A stretch of DNA of 64,000 nucleotides from Sclerurus mexicanus (GCA_013396755.1 VWZF01006736.1:1194422-1258421), one strand, 5' to 3'; shown: positions 9,876-24,120, counted from the stretch's first letter. Program-made: numbers and translations. Notes: generated by a model from the sequence alone, not told the origin.

Positions 9876-12800
9876 TTTCTTTTAAAACAGTTTCGAACGC
9901 CTGTCACAAACTGTGCTATACACAGGATCAGTAAGAATAGCTAGGGAGAATATTTCAACTGTAACTCTATTTTCTGATTTAGGACCTCCTGCAAATCAGT
10001 TTCAAGACCCTTGAGTAGGTATCATCTGTGTCATTTTGGTCAGGAAAAGTCTGCTTAATCTAAACTGCCATATTTCTAGTGTCAACATCCTCAGAGGGCT
10101 TAACTGCCTCACTGGGAGTAATTTCCATGGAGTGAGAAGGAAAACCCTCGTTAAAACTGTAGGTGGTTGAAAGTCTAGTGAGCAATGTATACTACAGTGT
10201 TTAACAGGTAGCTTTCTACACATTATTTAGTCAGATGCACTGGGAATCTACTTAATTGTGCATCATCCCAGGGAACCAATTTGGCCTAAGGTACTGAATG
10301 GCATTGACTGCCAAGAATTGAGAATACTTTTGACAAACATTTCTCTTTAATATTGTTCAGCAAGGTTCAAAAGCTTAGGTTGTGTTTAAGTACACAATAA
10401 ATGACTACAATATTCTATACTTTCAATTTCCTAATACACAAGTAGCCAAACAAAACAGTAAAAATAAGCAATTAAGGTGGAATAAAATAATTCTATCTGT
10501 GTTTATTTTGAGTAATTCATGGCTTTAAATTGAATCCCTGCCTGCAAGAGACCACTAAAGCATTATTTACTGCTGGATGCCAGCTATATCTGTCAGCACT
10601 CCAAAAATGTATGGTTGACAATGAGTCATAAATAAGAGATTAATTAGTGCGGTAGTTGGAATTTGCGTTGCTGATTCAGATACTTGGTATCTACTTCACT
10701 AAGATAATTTGCATATTTTCTGCCCTCTTATCATCTGTTAAAAGATTTGATGAGGAAAAGAAGCCTAAGAACATTGGCTGCTAAGGGAAGAGAGGGACAC
10801 ATGGGAAGGACACATGATGTTTGGCTGAAACCTCAGAACAGTAGGAAACAGCCCTTAGTGCTGGCATGAAAAGTCTTGAGAGAGTCAGCAAGGTTGACAG
10901 GATTGGTGCCTTTGGAAACAGAGCAATAGACATTATATTTAGAAGTTCAAAGGTTGGCTAACACTCTTGATTTAAGCCTTGTTCCTTTATTCTGCATTTT
11001 ATAGTTTTTTATTCAAGCCACTGGGAATTTTGCCAGTGCTCCCAGTGGGAGAATTAGGTGTACTGAAAATGCATTTTCAGATAATAAAAGAATTTACAGC
11101 AGTATAAAAAACTGCATTTATATTACAAATTAATCAGGCATCACATATTGAAGGTGACATATATGTGCCAAACTACAGAGCTATAGAAAAAATTAATTCA
11201 TGATAAGTCTTCTTCACCTATCTCTGTCCTCTAGCTCTCCCTTTGGCTTTAATAGCCTAAATACATGTTCAATCCTATGGTAACACCCTATGTCCTAGAG
11301 AATGCCTGTGCAGCTTTTTAAGGTTAGTCGCCTTTTTCAAGGCAAATATGAAATTAATGAAAAAAACAGTCACCTATTTCTCTTCAAGCACCCATGGGAA
11401 GTCAGTAAAATTCTGCCCTATCCTGTTTTTATTGAACATGTGATTTTGTGGATTCCTGTTACTGACTGCTAGACAACTGCACTTTGAGTTGGTTAGTTAG
11501 CTCTAGGGTCCCTGTGCAGTTAAAGGAAAAAAAATAGGCACTTTTAGGTCTCTTTCCTGTTTACATTATGTCTGTTTTCCTTTCAATTCTCAAACAAATA
11601 TAGCCATCTGCTTTTGTGTGACTTAAATCCTGCTTCAAAACTACCTGTTTCCGTTACCCAAATGAGCTAGGTTGACCAGATCAGATTTAACTATTTGTAT
11701 TTGATCAGATGATTCTCAACCCATGTGAAGTAAGAACAACACACAGGTACCCTCAAAATGCCAGGCAGTGGAAAGATTGCAGAAAATTTATTTCCAAAGT
11801 CGAGAGCACTAGACTTGCAAGCTAAGTCCTAATGGTGCTTCAAACATGTTGGCCTGAGAAAGACATGCCCCCTGTTCTTTCTTAGGCTTTATCATCGCTG
11901 GGCCCCCACGTTGACCACAGAGGCCTATAACTCATCTGTGAGTGTTATCTCTCTCCTCACATACCAGAGAAAGAGAGCCTGAGAGCCTCTCTGGGATGCA
12001 GGGGGAGAAAACATCAAAACTGCCTTTGGGAAAGATGTTTCTTTTAGGCACAAAAGCTTTCTTAAGCAAATAACTCCATGAAATCTTCTGGAAGAGTATT
12101 CTATCCTCACACCCCATGACCCCAAATTTCTAATGGTGTTACGGATATTAATGTTGATGGACATGTAAATCGAGTGAAATAGTGAAGCAGTCCTCCCGTA
12201 TCATTCAGAACTGCTGAAAGGTGGGTCTGAACCATGAGGAAAGTCATGGACCAATTTTGGCATGTTGTCATGGGGAGTCTTGTGAAACTGGAAGTCTAGA
12301 AAATTAGGTCTTCAAGAAAATGTGAAAAAAGGAGTTTGGCTTAGTCTAGCAAAGAGAAGAATGAGGGAACATACAAAATCATATTCTATAACATTTCTTG
12401 GATCTTCAAAGAGTCAAACAAATGTGTCTTCATGTCCACTGGGAATAGGGCAAGAAATAAAAATTTAAAACTTCACTGAGGAAAATTTGGATTAGATATT
12501 GGAGAAAATGCTAAGAGAAAGACTCCTTGAGAGAAGAAACAGTTTGCTGAGGGAAATTATGAAACCTTTAAGTACAGATTTTTTTTTTAAAGTTTGGAGC
12601 AGTATTCACTGGGCACATTTTTTAGGTAGGACATGAAGGGATTCCTTCAAGGTTCCTTTCTTCCTTCATTCCACTACTTTTCTGTAATTTTTTTTTTCAC
12701 TGATCTGTCTCTCTGTGTTTCTCATTAAGTGTGTTGTATTGGAGTGGAGAAACTCACAAACTCCAACAGTAGCCCCAGTTCTATTTCTTTGTCTGGGTTT

Positions 12801-15800
12801 CAAATAAGTAACTTCTTTTTATATTACCTGAAGTTTCTTAGGTCGCTCTGAGCTTTATGGTTTAGCAGCTGGCCTCAGAGAAACAAGTTACAAGTGAAGA
12901 AATAATCGCTATGTATTCTACCCTTTGAAAAGAAAATAAAACCTGCAGGAACTAGCTGGAGAAGAGAAACATACATCATTTACAGAATAACCATGTCAGC
13001 CTGAATCTCTGCTGAACAGAGGGAACAGCCCCAGAGGGGCATGTGGAAGAAAGGAATTCCTGCAGAAACCCCTTTGGTACCTTTCCTGCTACCTTCTGGC
13101 TTAGCCTTTAAAAACACCATGTCTGACAGCCTGCAAAAGAACAAGTTGGGGATTTATTTCTGCCTATAATTTTTTACCATATTTCTCTTTCTGAAGAATA
13201 GTTTCCACTGGGATTTCTTCATTGCTTCTGCAGAGTTTTCTAAACAGGCAAGCTACTAGCATATATTTAAAGGTTATATAGTTAAAATGAGCAATATTAA
13301 ATTTTCAAAGAAGATTATAAATGAGACGGGAAAAAAGCCTTGGAGTCCTTATTTTACCATACCACATGAAAACAAAAAAGGAATTAAAAGCGTAACAGAA
13401 CACAAGGAAAAATAATTTAGCACTTATATTATCTCAATACTTTTCTGATCATCACTGAATTTGTGTCACTTGAATAATTTTAGCTTCTGGTGTTACTAAT
13501 AAAAAAATCTCCCCAAACCCCCAAACTACTGATTGGTTGCCGAAATTACATTCAGCTACTCTTCTCCCACATTCCCTTACCTCACTCCTCCCTCTGGCAC
13601 TTAAAGGCATATTTGGTTGCCTGTTACACAGATCATACATTTGGCTTGTTTACAAATAATGGACAGCATTTTTCTATACATTAGACTTTAAATAGTGGGG
13701 AAAAGCCCATTGTAACATTCTCATGTTTTTTCTGAGGATCACTAATGTTCTTTTTTTTTTTTTAAGCTGCGAGTAAAAATATTTTTAAAAACAAATCTAT
13801 GTCTGATAAACTGCAATCCAGAAGTTAAACCTCCATATTTTTAAGAGAACTTTCAGAAAGGAAATTCCACTATATTTTAAGGGAAGCAAAAATTGTTTTA
13901 TAGTGGCCATATGTGTTCACTTTTAATTATAGCAACACATATCAAGAATGTATCTTTGGCCTGTCTATGACCCTGCAGTTGAATTCATTGCCCAACTAAG
14001 TCTTCCATGGCACATGAGGAATGCAATGTCAGGTCTAGAAGTATTGTATGCAGTAATGCAAGTATTTGCCCCAAAGTATCCCACTGATCACACAATGGTC
14101 TAGATTACACACAGCAAACTTCAACACTAAATACAACCTGAGCTACAATAATACTACCACTAAAACACAGGAACAGGTAGATTTTTGCACTTAAACCCGT
14201 CAAAGAATCTACCTCTGAGACTTGAAATCTGTTTCTGTTGCCTTTCCTTCCCACAGCAAAGCCTTTTATGTATAAATATGCCTTTTCCAGAAACTTCTCC
14301 AGACTCTTTCTACCATGTCTCTTTTTATATTAAAATTTCTCCTGCAAAACTTTTTGTACAACTAGCAACAACTAGAAACATTATTGATCTGCATGTCATA
14401 TGAGATCAAATTACAAATGAAGAACAGGTGCCAAGGCTCAACTCATTTTAAATCAGAAATGTTGGCAGTGGGCAATCGTGAAGGCTCAGCGCAGTTTGCA
14501 GCCATACTGCCACCTCCTTTGGCACCAGAACCACCAACAGGATGGCTACATTTATTTCTCTGTGTGGGACCTATTGATGCTATAGCCCACTGAAGTGTCC
14601 AGAATCTCTGATGTACACAGATGTTGATAGTAACTCAATGAATGTTCAATGAGTGGTGCCTAAAACACTGAGCCATGCAAAAACAGGCCATTTCCCTCCC
14701 CTTGGTGACCTCCATCCCTTTGTCCCCACTGGGGAGAATTGTGTCTTCAATTTCTTAGTTTTGGCCTTTGCATGGTGTATTTCTCTCCATAGAGCAATAC
14801 TGATGCAACAGGAAAAATGGAAGACATGTTTAGCCTGTCTCACACCTTTGTGTTGCTCTCCAGGGAGCTGAAAAGAGAGAGTCTATACCCCACCAAAGTG
14901 AGAAGAGCAGAGACATGAAGTTCTTCTCCATCTCCTATTCACTTCTCTAATATCAAGGATTTCTGTGGATTTGTTCTCAGTAACACATTTTGTTCACCTC
15001 AAAATGCAAGTTACTCTGGGTGCTCCCACAGATGTTTGTTGAGGCCTAGGCAAAACATAGAACCATATGGTTGTAGGCACACCCAGAATTAGGCAGAGCT
15101 TGAAGAGGATTTGAGGATGATTTTGAGGACTTAAATTTTTTGAATGTAGCTATTTACAGATTTGCAGAAAGATAAAATCTATTCAGCTGAAATGTGGAAG
15201 TATTTTGGCACAAAATCTCTTCCTCATGTCTGAGATAAAAGACTACAAAGCCAAACACAAAAGTTTTGAGCTGCCAACAGCACTGTGACATAGATGTTAT
15301 TTACCAAGACAGTTGGCTTGGCTTATATGACTTTGTTCATGGCTTTAGAGGCAGCTGAACATCCAAATACCTTTAAGATTCTTGGCCTTTGTTCCCACTG
15401 CAAAACTGCAGGGGAGAAAAAAAAGGAAAAGCCCAGGAGCTTCAATTTATTCTTATAGCAAGTTAAATGAATGTTCTCTTTTTCTATATATAGCTTTAAA
15501 ATATCATTCTCTTTGTTGCCAGCTACTCCTGTAATAGTACTGTTCTTCTAAGTACATTTTAACTGTGTCTTCATAACCCTTTCTGGAAGATGAAAAATGT
15601 TTGGAGTATGGGGAATACAGTCATTCAGGATAAAATTACTGTTGCAAAGGCTTTTGAGAAATAAAACTAAACTTCTCCCAGTTGGTAGAATTATATTAAA
15701 TAAAGATCCATCAGTACATTAAACACACTTTATTTTTCACAATACTTTTGTTCACTCTTTGCCAAAATCACAGGGATTTGAAATCACTGGCAAAACAGAG

Positions 15801-18800
15801 TTAACACCACTCTGTTGTCTTGTAAGGAAATCACAACCCAGATAAGAACAACTGGCAAATTGTATGCCACATCCCACTTGTGTTCCAAGTGGCCACTGGA
15901 GTCCACAGGAAAAATCCATTGCACTGTTTTGGAAAATAGAAATTATGAGTGGGAACATCACACACAGAGACAAGAAACCCTTTTAGTTGTCCCAATGACA
16001 AACTTTTAATGTAAGACAGTGGGTTCCTTGTGCCCCAAACTACAGCCACAAGTTTCTGGAAGGGGAATGAAACATGAGAAATGTTTTCAAAAATTTCCTA
16101 AGTGGTTCAGTACTACTCTGTTCCAAATACACCCTTCTTCAAGAGTTTGGTATAGAATATGAAGCCTACTACCTCCATCTACAGGGTTTTTTTTAGTAAT
16201 ACCATCAGCAGTTGTCAAAGGGCCATTGACTTTTTCATCCTCTTTTTGTTTAGGATGGGAGTGATGGACGCAGTTGTCAAAAACTGGAGGTGTCATAGGT
16301 CTGCTGAGAGACAAGCCATTAAATGAGCTGAGGAGAGGAGTATTAACCCTATATTAAGCCCAGACTCAAATGGCTGTGATTTAAAATGAAAAGTATAATT
16401 TGGCCAAACAGATCTTCTTGCAAAGTATTCTTTGTGATATGATAAATTTTAAGAAATAAGGAAACAAATTTAGAGCATTTGTTTGTTAAGTTAGTTACTC
16501 AGAAAAAAAGAATCTATAGCTCCATGCAAGGTTTCCCTGTCCAACTGTTACCTGTGAAGCATAGTATTATCATTTTTAAGAGCAGGTTATTCTGTCCTTT
16601 GAAGGATGAATGAAGTTCCATTTTAGCAAAAGGAAATAACTTTGGAACAAGACCGAGTGTTGAGAATTCCAGGCTAAAACCAAATTATTTTAATAAAAAC
16701 TACATGGTTGTAGAAGCAGAGTTACTGATTTAGCTATATTATACATTAACGGAAATTACAAGTAGTGAAAATTAGACTTGAGAAAAATATGGAAGGAAAG
16801 TCTATTTAAATCAGATGGAACAAAAGAAGGAAAAGTCAATAAAAACTGTATTTCTAAAAAGAAATGTGGTGTTGTGCTTGAATCGCCAGAGGTGTGACCT
16901 TTAGTCGCCTTCAACTGATGTTTTATTGAGACGTGATGCCTGGTTTTATCTTTCCACCTCCACAAAATAAATTAATTATCATTGAATTTCACAAATAAAA
17001 AAGTATGAAGAAGCATCTCACAAAAAAGACAGGAAATATCACTGACATAAGGAAAACGAAGAAAATTAATATTTAAGAATTCTGTGAACAAAATGCTTAA
17101 GAAAACTACTAACAAAAGTGCAAGATAAAGTTCTTGGCACAGACCAGAGCCATATTTCAGAGACCATTGCACTGAAATAAGATAAAGAGAAAAGAGTGGT
17201 CCTGGCAAGTGCAAAACAGCCAACTTAAAACCAGCATGGAGGGCAGGGTTGCCATTGCTGAACTTAAAAAGTAAAATGGAATTCTGATTCTAGAGTGGTG
17301 AGGTACTCCTCCAGTGTGGATATAATTTGGTATTCCTGTTTGGAAGTTCCTTCTGGGAAATGGGAGGAACCTCAACTGCTTTTTGTTTCCCGTACAAACA
17401 ATGCTTAACACTTCCTTTTTATATTTTTCCTTCTTTCCTTTTTCTTGTTTTGTTTGTTTATTTGTTTGTTTTGTTACAAATGGTTGTGACCTATTAGCTG
17501 ATAGGGAAGTAAAATGCCACTGTGTACATTAAGATCAGAAAAGGTAAGTCTCTGAGAGACACATTCATTCATCTCTTGGCTGCTAGAAGCTGACCATGAC
17601 AATGATGATATCCCATCAAACGTGCTCTTTTGTTCAAAATGAGCACCATACTTTATTGATTCCCTGTGAAATTGCTCTGAGATGAATCAAAATACCAGCT
17701 GCCCCATTTATTGAGCTGTGAAATATTTCTATTCGCTGTGCAGCTGTGTGAACCTGAACTAATTTAAAGGCCAAATCATCTAGAAGAGAGCTCAAAATAG
17801 TTTTATTGCAGGCAGTTTGCCTAAGTATTAAATATACCCTGCTCACACAGAATTCTGAGCAAGGACTTATACTGAAGGAAAAGCAATGCTATGTACTAAA
17901 TAGGGCACAGATTGACATGTTTATCATAGATGCATGGAAATTAAAGAAAACTTATAAATACATTCAGTTTTGAAAAGTGCAAAGATATCTCATGACCAAA
18001 TACTATGCCATCGTGCCCTCTACCTTGCATGTAGTACTTAGCATTGTGCAAAACTAGAAGACTGGGTGGTGATTCCCGATAAAAACCTGGATCTCTAGCA
18101 AGTGTTATCCCTGTAGGAGGTCAGAAGAAAACAGAATAGCCTCCTAGTTTGTTTTGTGACAGATGGCAAATGATAAAGCACCATTAAAATCAGCCAACCA
18201 GCCTGAAGTTTTCATTTTAGTGCCAGTGCATACGTATGCTGCTGGGGAATTATGTTCTAATTAACCTAAAGCATGTAGTATTGCTCTTTTACACATAATG
18301 GGAGGATTAAGTGAATGCAGCAGATTTTATGGTCATTATCAAAATACTGGTAATAAAAATTCTAGACTAACATAGGAATACTTTAAAAGAGGAACTGAAA
18401 TCTCTTTTCTCAATAACATTTTTTTCATGCCATATTTTCTAATTTTTGGCAAAAACAAGGGCACTGAGACAGTATATGGTTCAGCAAATTCTGAAACCAC
18501 TTTTCTGTGGTGAATAGCTGAACTCTTCCTAGTTACAAACTCCTGAGTCACATATCTCGACAGGAAGGAAAAGCCAATGGGAAAGAAATTAAATTAGTTA
18601 TACCTTTTAAGTGTGTGGCTATACCATGCACTATGAAAAAAAGAGGAATTTCAGAAAAGCTGCAAATACTTGTAGGATAGCACTACCAGCACTATTTTGG
18701 GAGTTTCCAGTAATTCAAATAAAAAATCCATGAGTTTGTCTACTACTTTACTCATGAAGTAGTACTTTTGAAGATGGTATTCCATCACATCCAGTTTTTC

Positions 18801-18848
18801 AGGGACTATTCTAATAATTTATGAAAAGAAACCTCTTGAACGGGGCAT
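9876..18848. other. Long non-coding interval
   Basis: About 9 kb with no recognised gene, RNA or mobile element. Frames are short (79 codons or fewer). Simple sequence includes a T-run near 13750 and a GTTT-type tract at about 17430-17475. The stretch near 10500-10760 has a cluster of regulatory-like words (TGAGTCAT, TAATTAG, ATTTGCAT) and is a candidate conserved non-coding element, without proof. Confidence 0.55.
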
Positions 18849-19560
18849 TTACAATGCAAAGTGGAAAAGGGTGTGTGTGTGCATTCTTTGCCACCTCTTT
18901 AGTACAACCCCTGTGCTCCTCTGTGATGGTCTGGAGCTCCAACCATCAACAATTTCACATTTGATAAGGCCATCCAGAAATACTAAGTACACTCTCTTGA
19001 TAGAACTGGGAGGATTGATAATGTATTTTGCAGACAAATGATAATGTTGTGGAATAGGAAGAGGGTATGAGCTGGGGAAAGACTGGAGTTGCCCCTTGGA
19101 CAAAAAGGAGAGGAGTGGATGAATATGGGATAGGAGAACAGAGAATGGGACAAGGCAATACCTGTGGTCCCTGGTCTGAGAAGAGTGTTACTACTGGAGA
19201 AGAAAGAATTTGGGCAAGACGACCCAGCAAATAAAACATTTGGTGTGAGTTCACAAACCAACTGAGTTTACAAAATGGTCTGTTCTGATCTTAATGGAGC
19301 AAGGAGAATGACAGAGAATATGACAGATGCCCCTGCCACTGGGAAGGTGGAGCTGGGATACCTGAGTAGGATTTTAATCCAGAGAGAAAGGAAGATATGA
19401 GAGAATGGGAGTGACATAGCACGAAGAGGTAATCACAAGAGGGTCCTTGGCACAGAGAGAGAACAGTTAGTATGAAATAAGCACTAACCCTGTCAGGAGG
19501 AAAATGCAGAGGGACGGGAGGATGCCAGATAGAACAGAGTGACAAAATAAAAGGAAGCAT
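18849..19560. other. Purine-rich tract on the + strand
   Basis: About 700 bp with marked purine excess on the + strand. The - strand is pyrimidine-rich and therefore carries several overlapping open frames (84-99 codons), because all three stop codons need purines. These frames are rich in S, P, L and F and show no domain, so I do not call genes. The tract starts near a short GT run at about 18871. Confidence 0.5.
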
Positions 19561-21413
19561 GGTATTAGTTCACAATAAGCTTAACTGACAATAGCTGATG
19601 AAATGTGCAGTTTCCTTGTTGTTGCTTCCCTATGCTTTTTAACTATCTCCATTCACTGCTGCCAAAAGGTAGTAATTCTTTCAGTTGTGCAGGTACAGGG
19701 GATTGTGAAAAACCTGATGATTTGCTGTCCATGTGGATCTTCGTAAAGCTTTCCTGCAGCTTGGCTTAAGGTGGGAATATATTCATGACTGATGTGTAGT
19801 TAGAAGCTCTTGATAATAATAAAAGTCCTGCAAGAAATGCAAAGTCCTAATGTATTTAGCTAAAGGTATTATTTGAGCACTGCACCTCTAAAAGAAGGAT
19901 TGGTGTGATCCACAATTTTACAAAGAGCAGGCAAGAAGAAAAAAAGAAGTCATGAATATATGTAAATATGCATACATACAGTGTTTCTTTGCAGACATAT
20001 TTCTGGGGAAAAAAAGAAAACAACCAAAATTAAAAGCATTTATACAAAAACATCTGCAAGTAGGACTGAATTTGTGATTGAGTAATCACCATGTGCAATT
20101 TGAGGAACTATTCAGAGACTGATTATGTAATGTTAAATTACAGAAAAAAGATTTCTCACTACTTACAGAATTAAGTTGGCTAGAATTTACTTCCATCTCT
20201 GAAAATGATTGGTTGCAAACACTTCTTAAGGCAAGGTTGAGGCTACCATGTTATGGAGTCCAAAAATATTCATAAGATCAAATACATTTACATTCTGAAT
20301 TGAGTCACAATCAATATTATTTTAAAATAATGCAAAAGTCCACATATTTCAAGCTATGACCAGGAGTTTTCTGGAAGAATTCTGGTTGTCCCAGGTCTAA
20401 AACACACTGATTTACCACTATATATAAGATAATCCAGTGATTAGGCAAACATCCCATTTATTTGTATGGATGTAGCACCTTCATCTTTAGTGACAATCCA
20501 AAGAATCATCTTTCAGATACTCGGAAAAAAGAAGCATAAATAAGAGATGTTCCATAGAAGCCTCTTCTCTGTGCTTTTAGTTATGTACTCCTAATTGCAG
20601 TCTTAATTTATAAAACATTCGTGGTTTTGTTTAATACTTGGCTTTGAGAAACTCTAACTTTGCTGTATCCAGGCATTCATTTGTCGATAACTTCATGGAA
20701 CAGTATTTGTAGGCAACATGTTACCACTGTACCATTTCAACAGAAGATAAAAACTCTCCTAAATAAATTTTCTGTCTGTTAGGAATAATGAAACAAAGTG
20801 AATTCCAAAAATAAATTCCATTTGCAGTACAGGCTTCCTTAAAAAATAACTACTAAGGAAGGATGGAAAGAACAAATGAAACAGAAAAACATGATTTGCT
20901 TATCCCCAGAGTACTAATTTCCTAGCTTGCTTTCTGAGTATATGCAACAGCATATATCTGGAATAAAGAGAAACAGAGACAGAGCAGAAAGAAACTAATT
21001 ACATGAGGGAATATGAGGGAAATAAAGTAGCTTTTGGCTAGTTTGGTAAATGACAGGAAGTATTTAGGATTCAGAACTATACAAAAGTCAAAAATGCTAC
21101 AAAAAGTCACATGATGAGTGGCAAACCCTAAGAGAATGAACACAATTTTATAACACAGGAATGTGCAAACTTCATTCAAGGACAGTGCAAATCTTGCCTG
21201 TTGACCAGTAGTTCAAATAACAGCACAGTCCCTGTGATACAGGGGCAGCTCTTTGCAGGCAGCAATGTACCTGCTGTAAATAATAACCATGGAGCTGCTA
21301 CTCCATCAGTGCAGCAAATTCCTGAGGGCAAAATTATTTAAGGCAAAAGCTCCCAACCTCACCTGGCACACCTGCAACTCTATATCACTTAAATCCTGCA
21401 GGAATGCAGAAAT
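19561..21413. other. Non-coding interval
   Basis: No recognised gene, repeat family or RNA. Frames are short and without domains. Confidence 0.55.
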
Positions 21414-21749
21414 TCAACCAGTGTCAACATTTGTATTTCCAGGTTCAAAGCCAACCATGACAGGGGTAGTGGGATCTGAAATAGCAAGGTGGGAGAGAAC
21501 ATCTTCATCTGTGGGCTGTACAGGGGCTGTGAGTTTAGTGTCTTGGTTCGTGGGAGTTGGGCAAGTGGAGGAGGGATGCGGGTTATCAAAAATAGTGTTT
21601 AGGAGCGGTAAACTCTGTGGTATCAGAAGGGACAAAAATATGTTTCTATTCTGTGATACTGTGTTTGAAGCTGGGAGAAATGTAGCTGGGAACAGCAGGA
21701 TGATGCATGGGTGGGAAAGGTGATGGACCTTGATGGTATGAAACTTCAT
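21414..21749 (-). other. Open antisense frame, unidentified
   Basis: A 111-codon frame is open on the - strand, while an overlapping + frame (21289-21723) is open for 144 codons. The - frame product is rich in P, T, S and N, with a C-terminal part reading PVQPTDEDVLSHLAISDPTT that looks more protein-like than most frames in this window. No promoter, clear splice pair or known domain is visible. Chance opening in a pyrimidine-rich strand is the default explanation. Confidence 0.12.
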
Positions 21750-24039
21750 GCAATTTTGTCACGTTAGCAAGAGCCTTTTCTGGTAAGAAGAAACAGCATT
21801 AGGAATGTGTCCGTGCACATCAGAAAAGGCTTTTAAATGCTTTGCCCCTCCTAAAAGTTCATGTATTCTTCAGCAATTTTGCACCATCAGGGTTTTATCA
21901 AGACTCAGAGCTTTTCTTTGAAATGTGCAGCAATTTCATGTTCACACAAAGGCTTTTAATTTGCTACAGCACAGTGCCTGGTGTTCATTTAAGAATTATG
22001 CATGGCCAAAACGAAGAAGGGCGTAAAAAAGGTAACTGGCTTCAGAGGCATCTGTCTTTTTGAAGCCTGTAGATTGCTTCAGAATGAACAGCTATTTTAT
22101 GTTTATAAATAGATGCATATAAAAGACATTTTAAAAGGAAAATAATAATTGACCTACTCTTTAGGGCTTTTGATCTTTTAATTAATTGATCCCCTAATTA
22201 TTGAAAACTGTAGCAGAACAAATAGTAAACAGGTTGGTTTGGAGTATTTTTTGGTAAGCATTTTAGTACACAGCAGTATGTGTATGTAGGAAAGCATTTT
22301 AGAGGATTATACCATGTATCGCTTTTTAAATGCAACACAGCTCTAAAGATTAGTCTTTTTTTTATAACCAAGTACATATTTTGGAGCTGTCATTCTGTTG
22401 TGTGATTAGTCTGTGGATTAAAGTCCCTACCAGTGTACACAATGAAGTATAATGACATCAAAAGAATATCTCATAAAAACTGGGTTACAGATGAAGGGAA
22501 AGCCTGAGATATGAATTTGGTTTATGGTTGTAGCTCACATTACATCTTAAACACATTAGTTAAAATCTATTCTTTTCAAATACATTTAGAGACTCTGTTA
22601 CATGTGTTGCATAGGCTTTAGTCTTATCTATTCTTTTCTTAGGCAAAATATATCCTTCTACATATGAAATTAGTTTTATTTAAATAAGATAACATTAATC
22701 CTTCTTAACTTCCCATGAGATTATCCCTCAATAACTTTCTGTGAGATTATCCTCCCTTTCTCTTTAGCAAATACATAAATCAGGGCCATTTACAGGATGA
22801 GAGATCAACAGCACAGGAGACAGGATGGCGGCCATTTCATGTGGTAGTAATTTCCTGTGTTCACAGCTTTGCAACAGGAGAAAACACACTTGGAGAAGAA
22901 CAGGGGAAGTCTGGGGAAATCCCCACAAGTTTTATCAATTCCCTAGAGAAGACTGTACAGAGCAATAAGAGTCAGCTGCCAGAAGAGGTCTTTCCAGCAA
23001 GAATTGAATTGTGAATCATTCTAAGCATGCAAACAACCAGGTTCTGATATGAGTCATCTAGTGACATCTTTGGTGACAACCTGCTCCAGAAGCCAAGTTC
23101 TAAGAATGATTTCTTTCCTTTTTTTTTTTTCTTTTTCAAGTCTTCCTCATATGAGGAGTTTATCCATCATGAAAAACCACTGAAAGTGTTGAAACCTAGC
23201 ACAAATTAAGATGACCTCTTTTTTAAAAAATGGCTTACATCCACAAATGCTTTTTTGTTTTTGTAAATAAACTAGTGTTTTTGTATTAACCAGAAAATCC
23301 ATTTTATTTCTAATCTACCCTTTGTTTCATAATGAATTGAACACATATCTACCTGAACACATTTAAGTGAGAGGTGGTACTATGACTCACTCCACTGTTG
23401 TAGAAAGAAATTAATTCTCTGAATTGATGATGAAAAATCAAAATTACTAGAAAGAGTATATCTAAGAGAACTCATGGATTCTGTGATGAATATTACAAGT
23501 TGAATTGTGTATTTGCAGCAGATCCTAAATTGTTTTAACAAATGCCTTTGGCAACTCTTCTCCCGATCAAGACTTCATGAAGGCCAGTATCCTGTCAACT
23601 AGAAGAAAACTCAGTTTGAGACACTTCAAAGTTCTTCACCATGCACTCAGTTACATCTGGAACCAATACCAAGATGCTGAAAGTTACGTTTTTCCCCATT
23701 TCCAATGAACTTAAACATGAAAGTACAAGCAGTTGTAGCTAAAGGGCTGAGTTCATCCTTTCAGTCCCAGCCAGCTGATTGCCTCAACCCAGATATGCAG
23801 CCCTCACACCCTCTTCCTGACTCTCCTGCTCATCCCATGCGTGGCAGTAACAGTTTTGCCACCTGCATGGCAGCCTCTGGAGAGCTGACAGGACTCCTTT
23901 CACACACAGTAGATGTGGATTCAAAAACCCTTTCATGCCGAATGGGGAGTTGACACTACATATCTGCATCATGAATAGATGTCTATCCACTAAATAACTG
24001 CAGAAAAATGGAGACATCTTCCTCCATCAAAACAAATTA
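21750..24039. other. Non-coding interval with one YY1-like site
   Basis: No recognised gene. A single GATGGCGGCCAT word at about 22824-22835 fits the YY1 core. A T-rich tract lies near 23120. Confidence 0.5.
22822..22837 (+). promoter_or_regulatory. YY1-like motif
   Basis: The sequence aggatggcggccattt contains GATGGCGGC, the YY1 core, and reads partly as a palindrome (ATGGC/GCCAT). Its GC-rich, CpG-containing core stands out in AT-rich surroundings. Binding is inferred from the motif only. Confidence 0.3.
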
Positions 24040-24120
24040 AACCAACCAACCAACCAGCCAACCAACCAAACCAACCAGTCAAGCAAACAAACAAAAAAAA
24101 ACAAAAGAACAAAAAACCAC
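24040..24120. repeat. CCAA/CAAA simple repeat
   Basis: Imperfect tandem CCAA units grade into CAAA and A-runs over about 80 bp. The reverse strand yields a tryptophan/glycine-rich spurious frame. Confidence 0.85.

Noticed and set aside
18955..19560. Overlapping - strand frames of 84-99 codons
   Set aside because: The frames overlap one another in different phases and reflect pyrimidine-rich composition.
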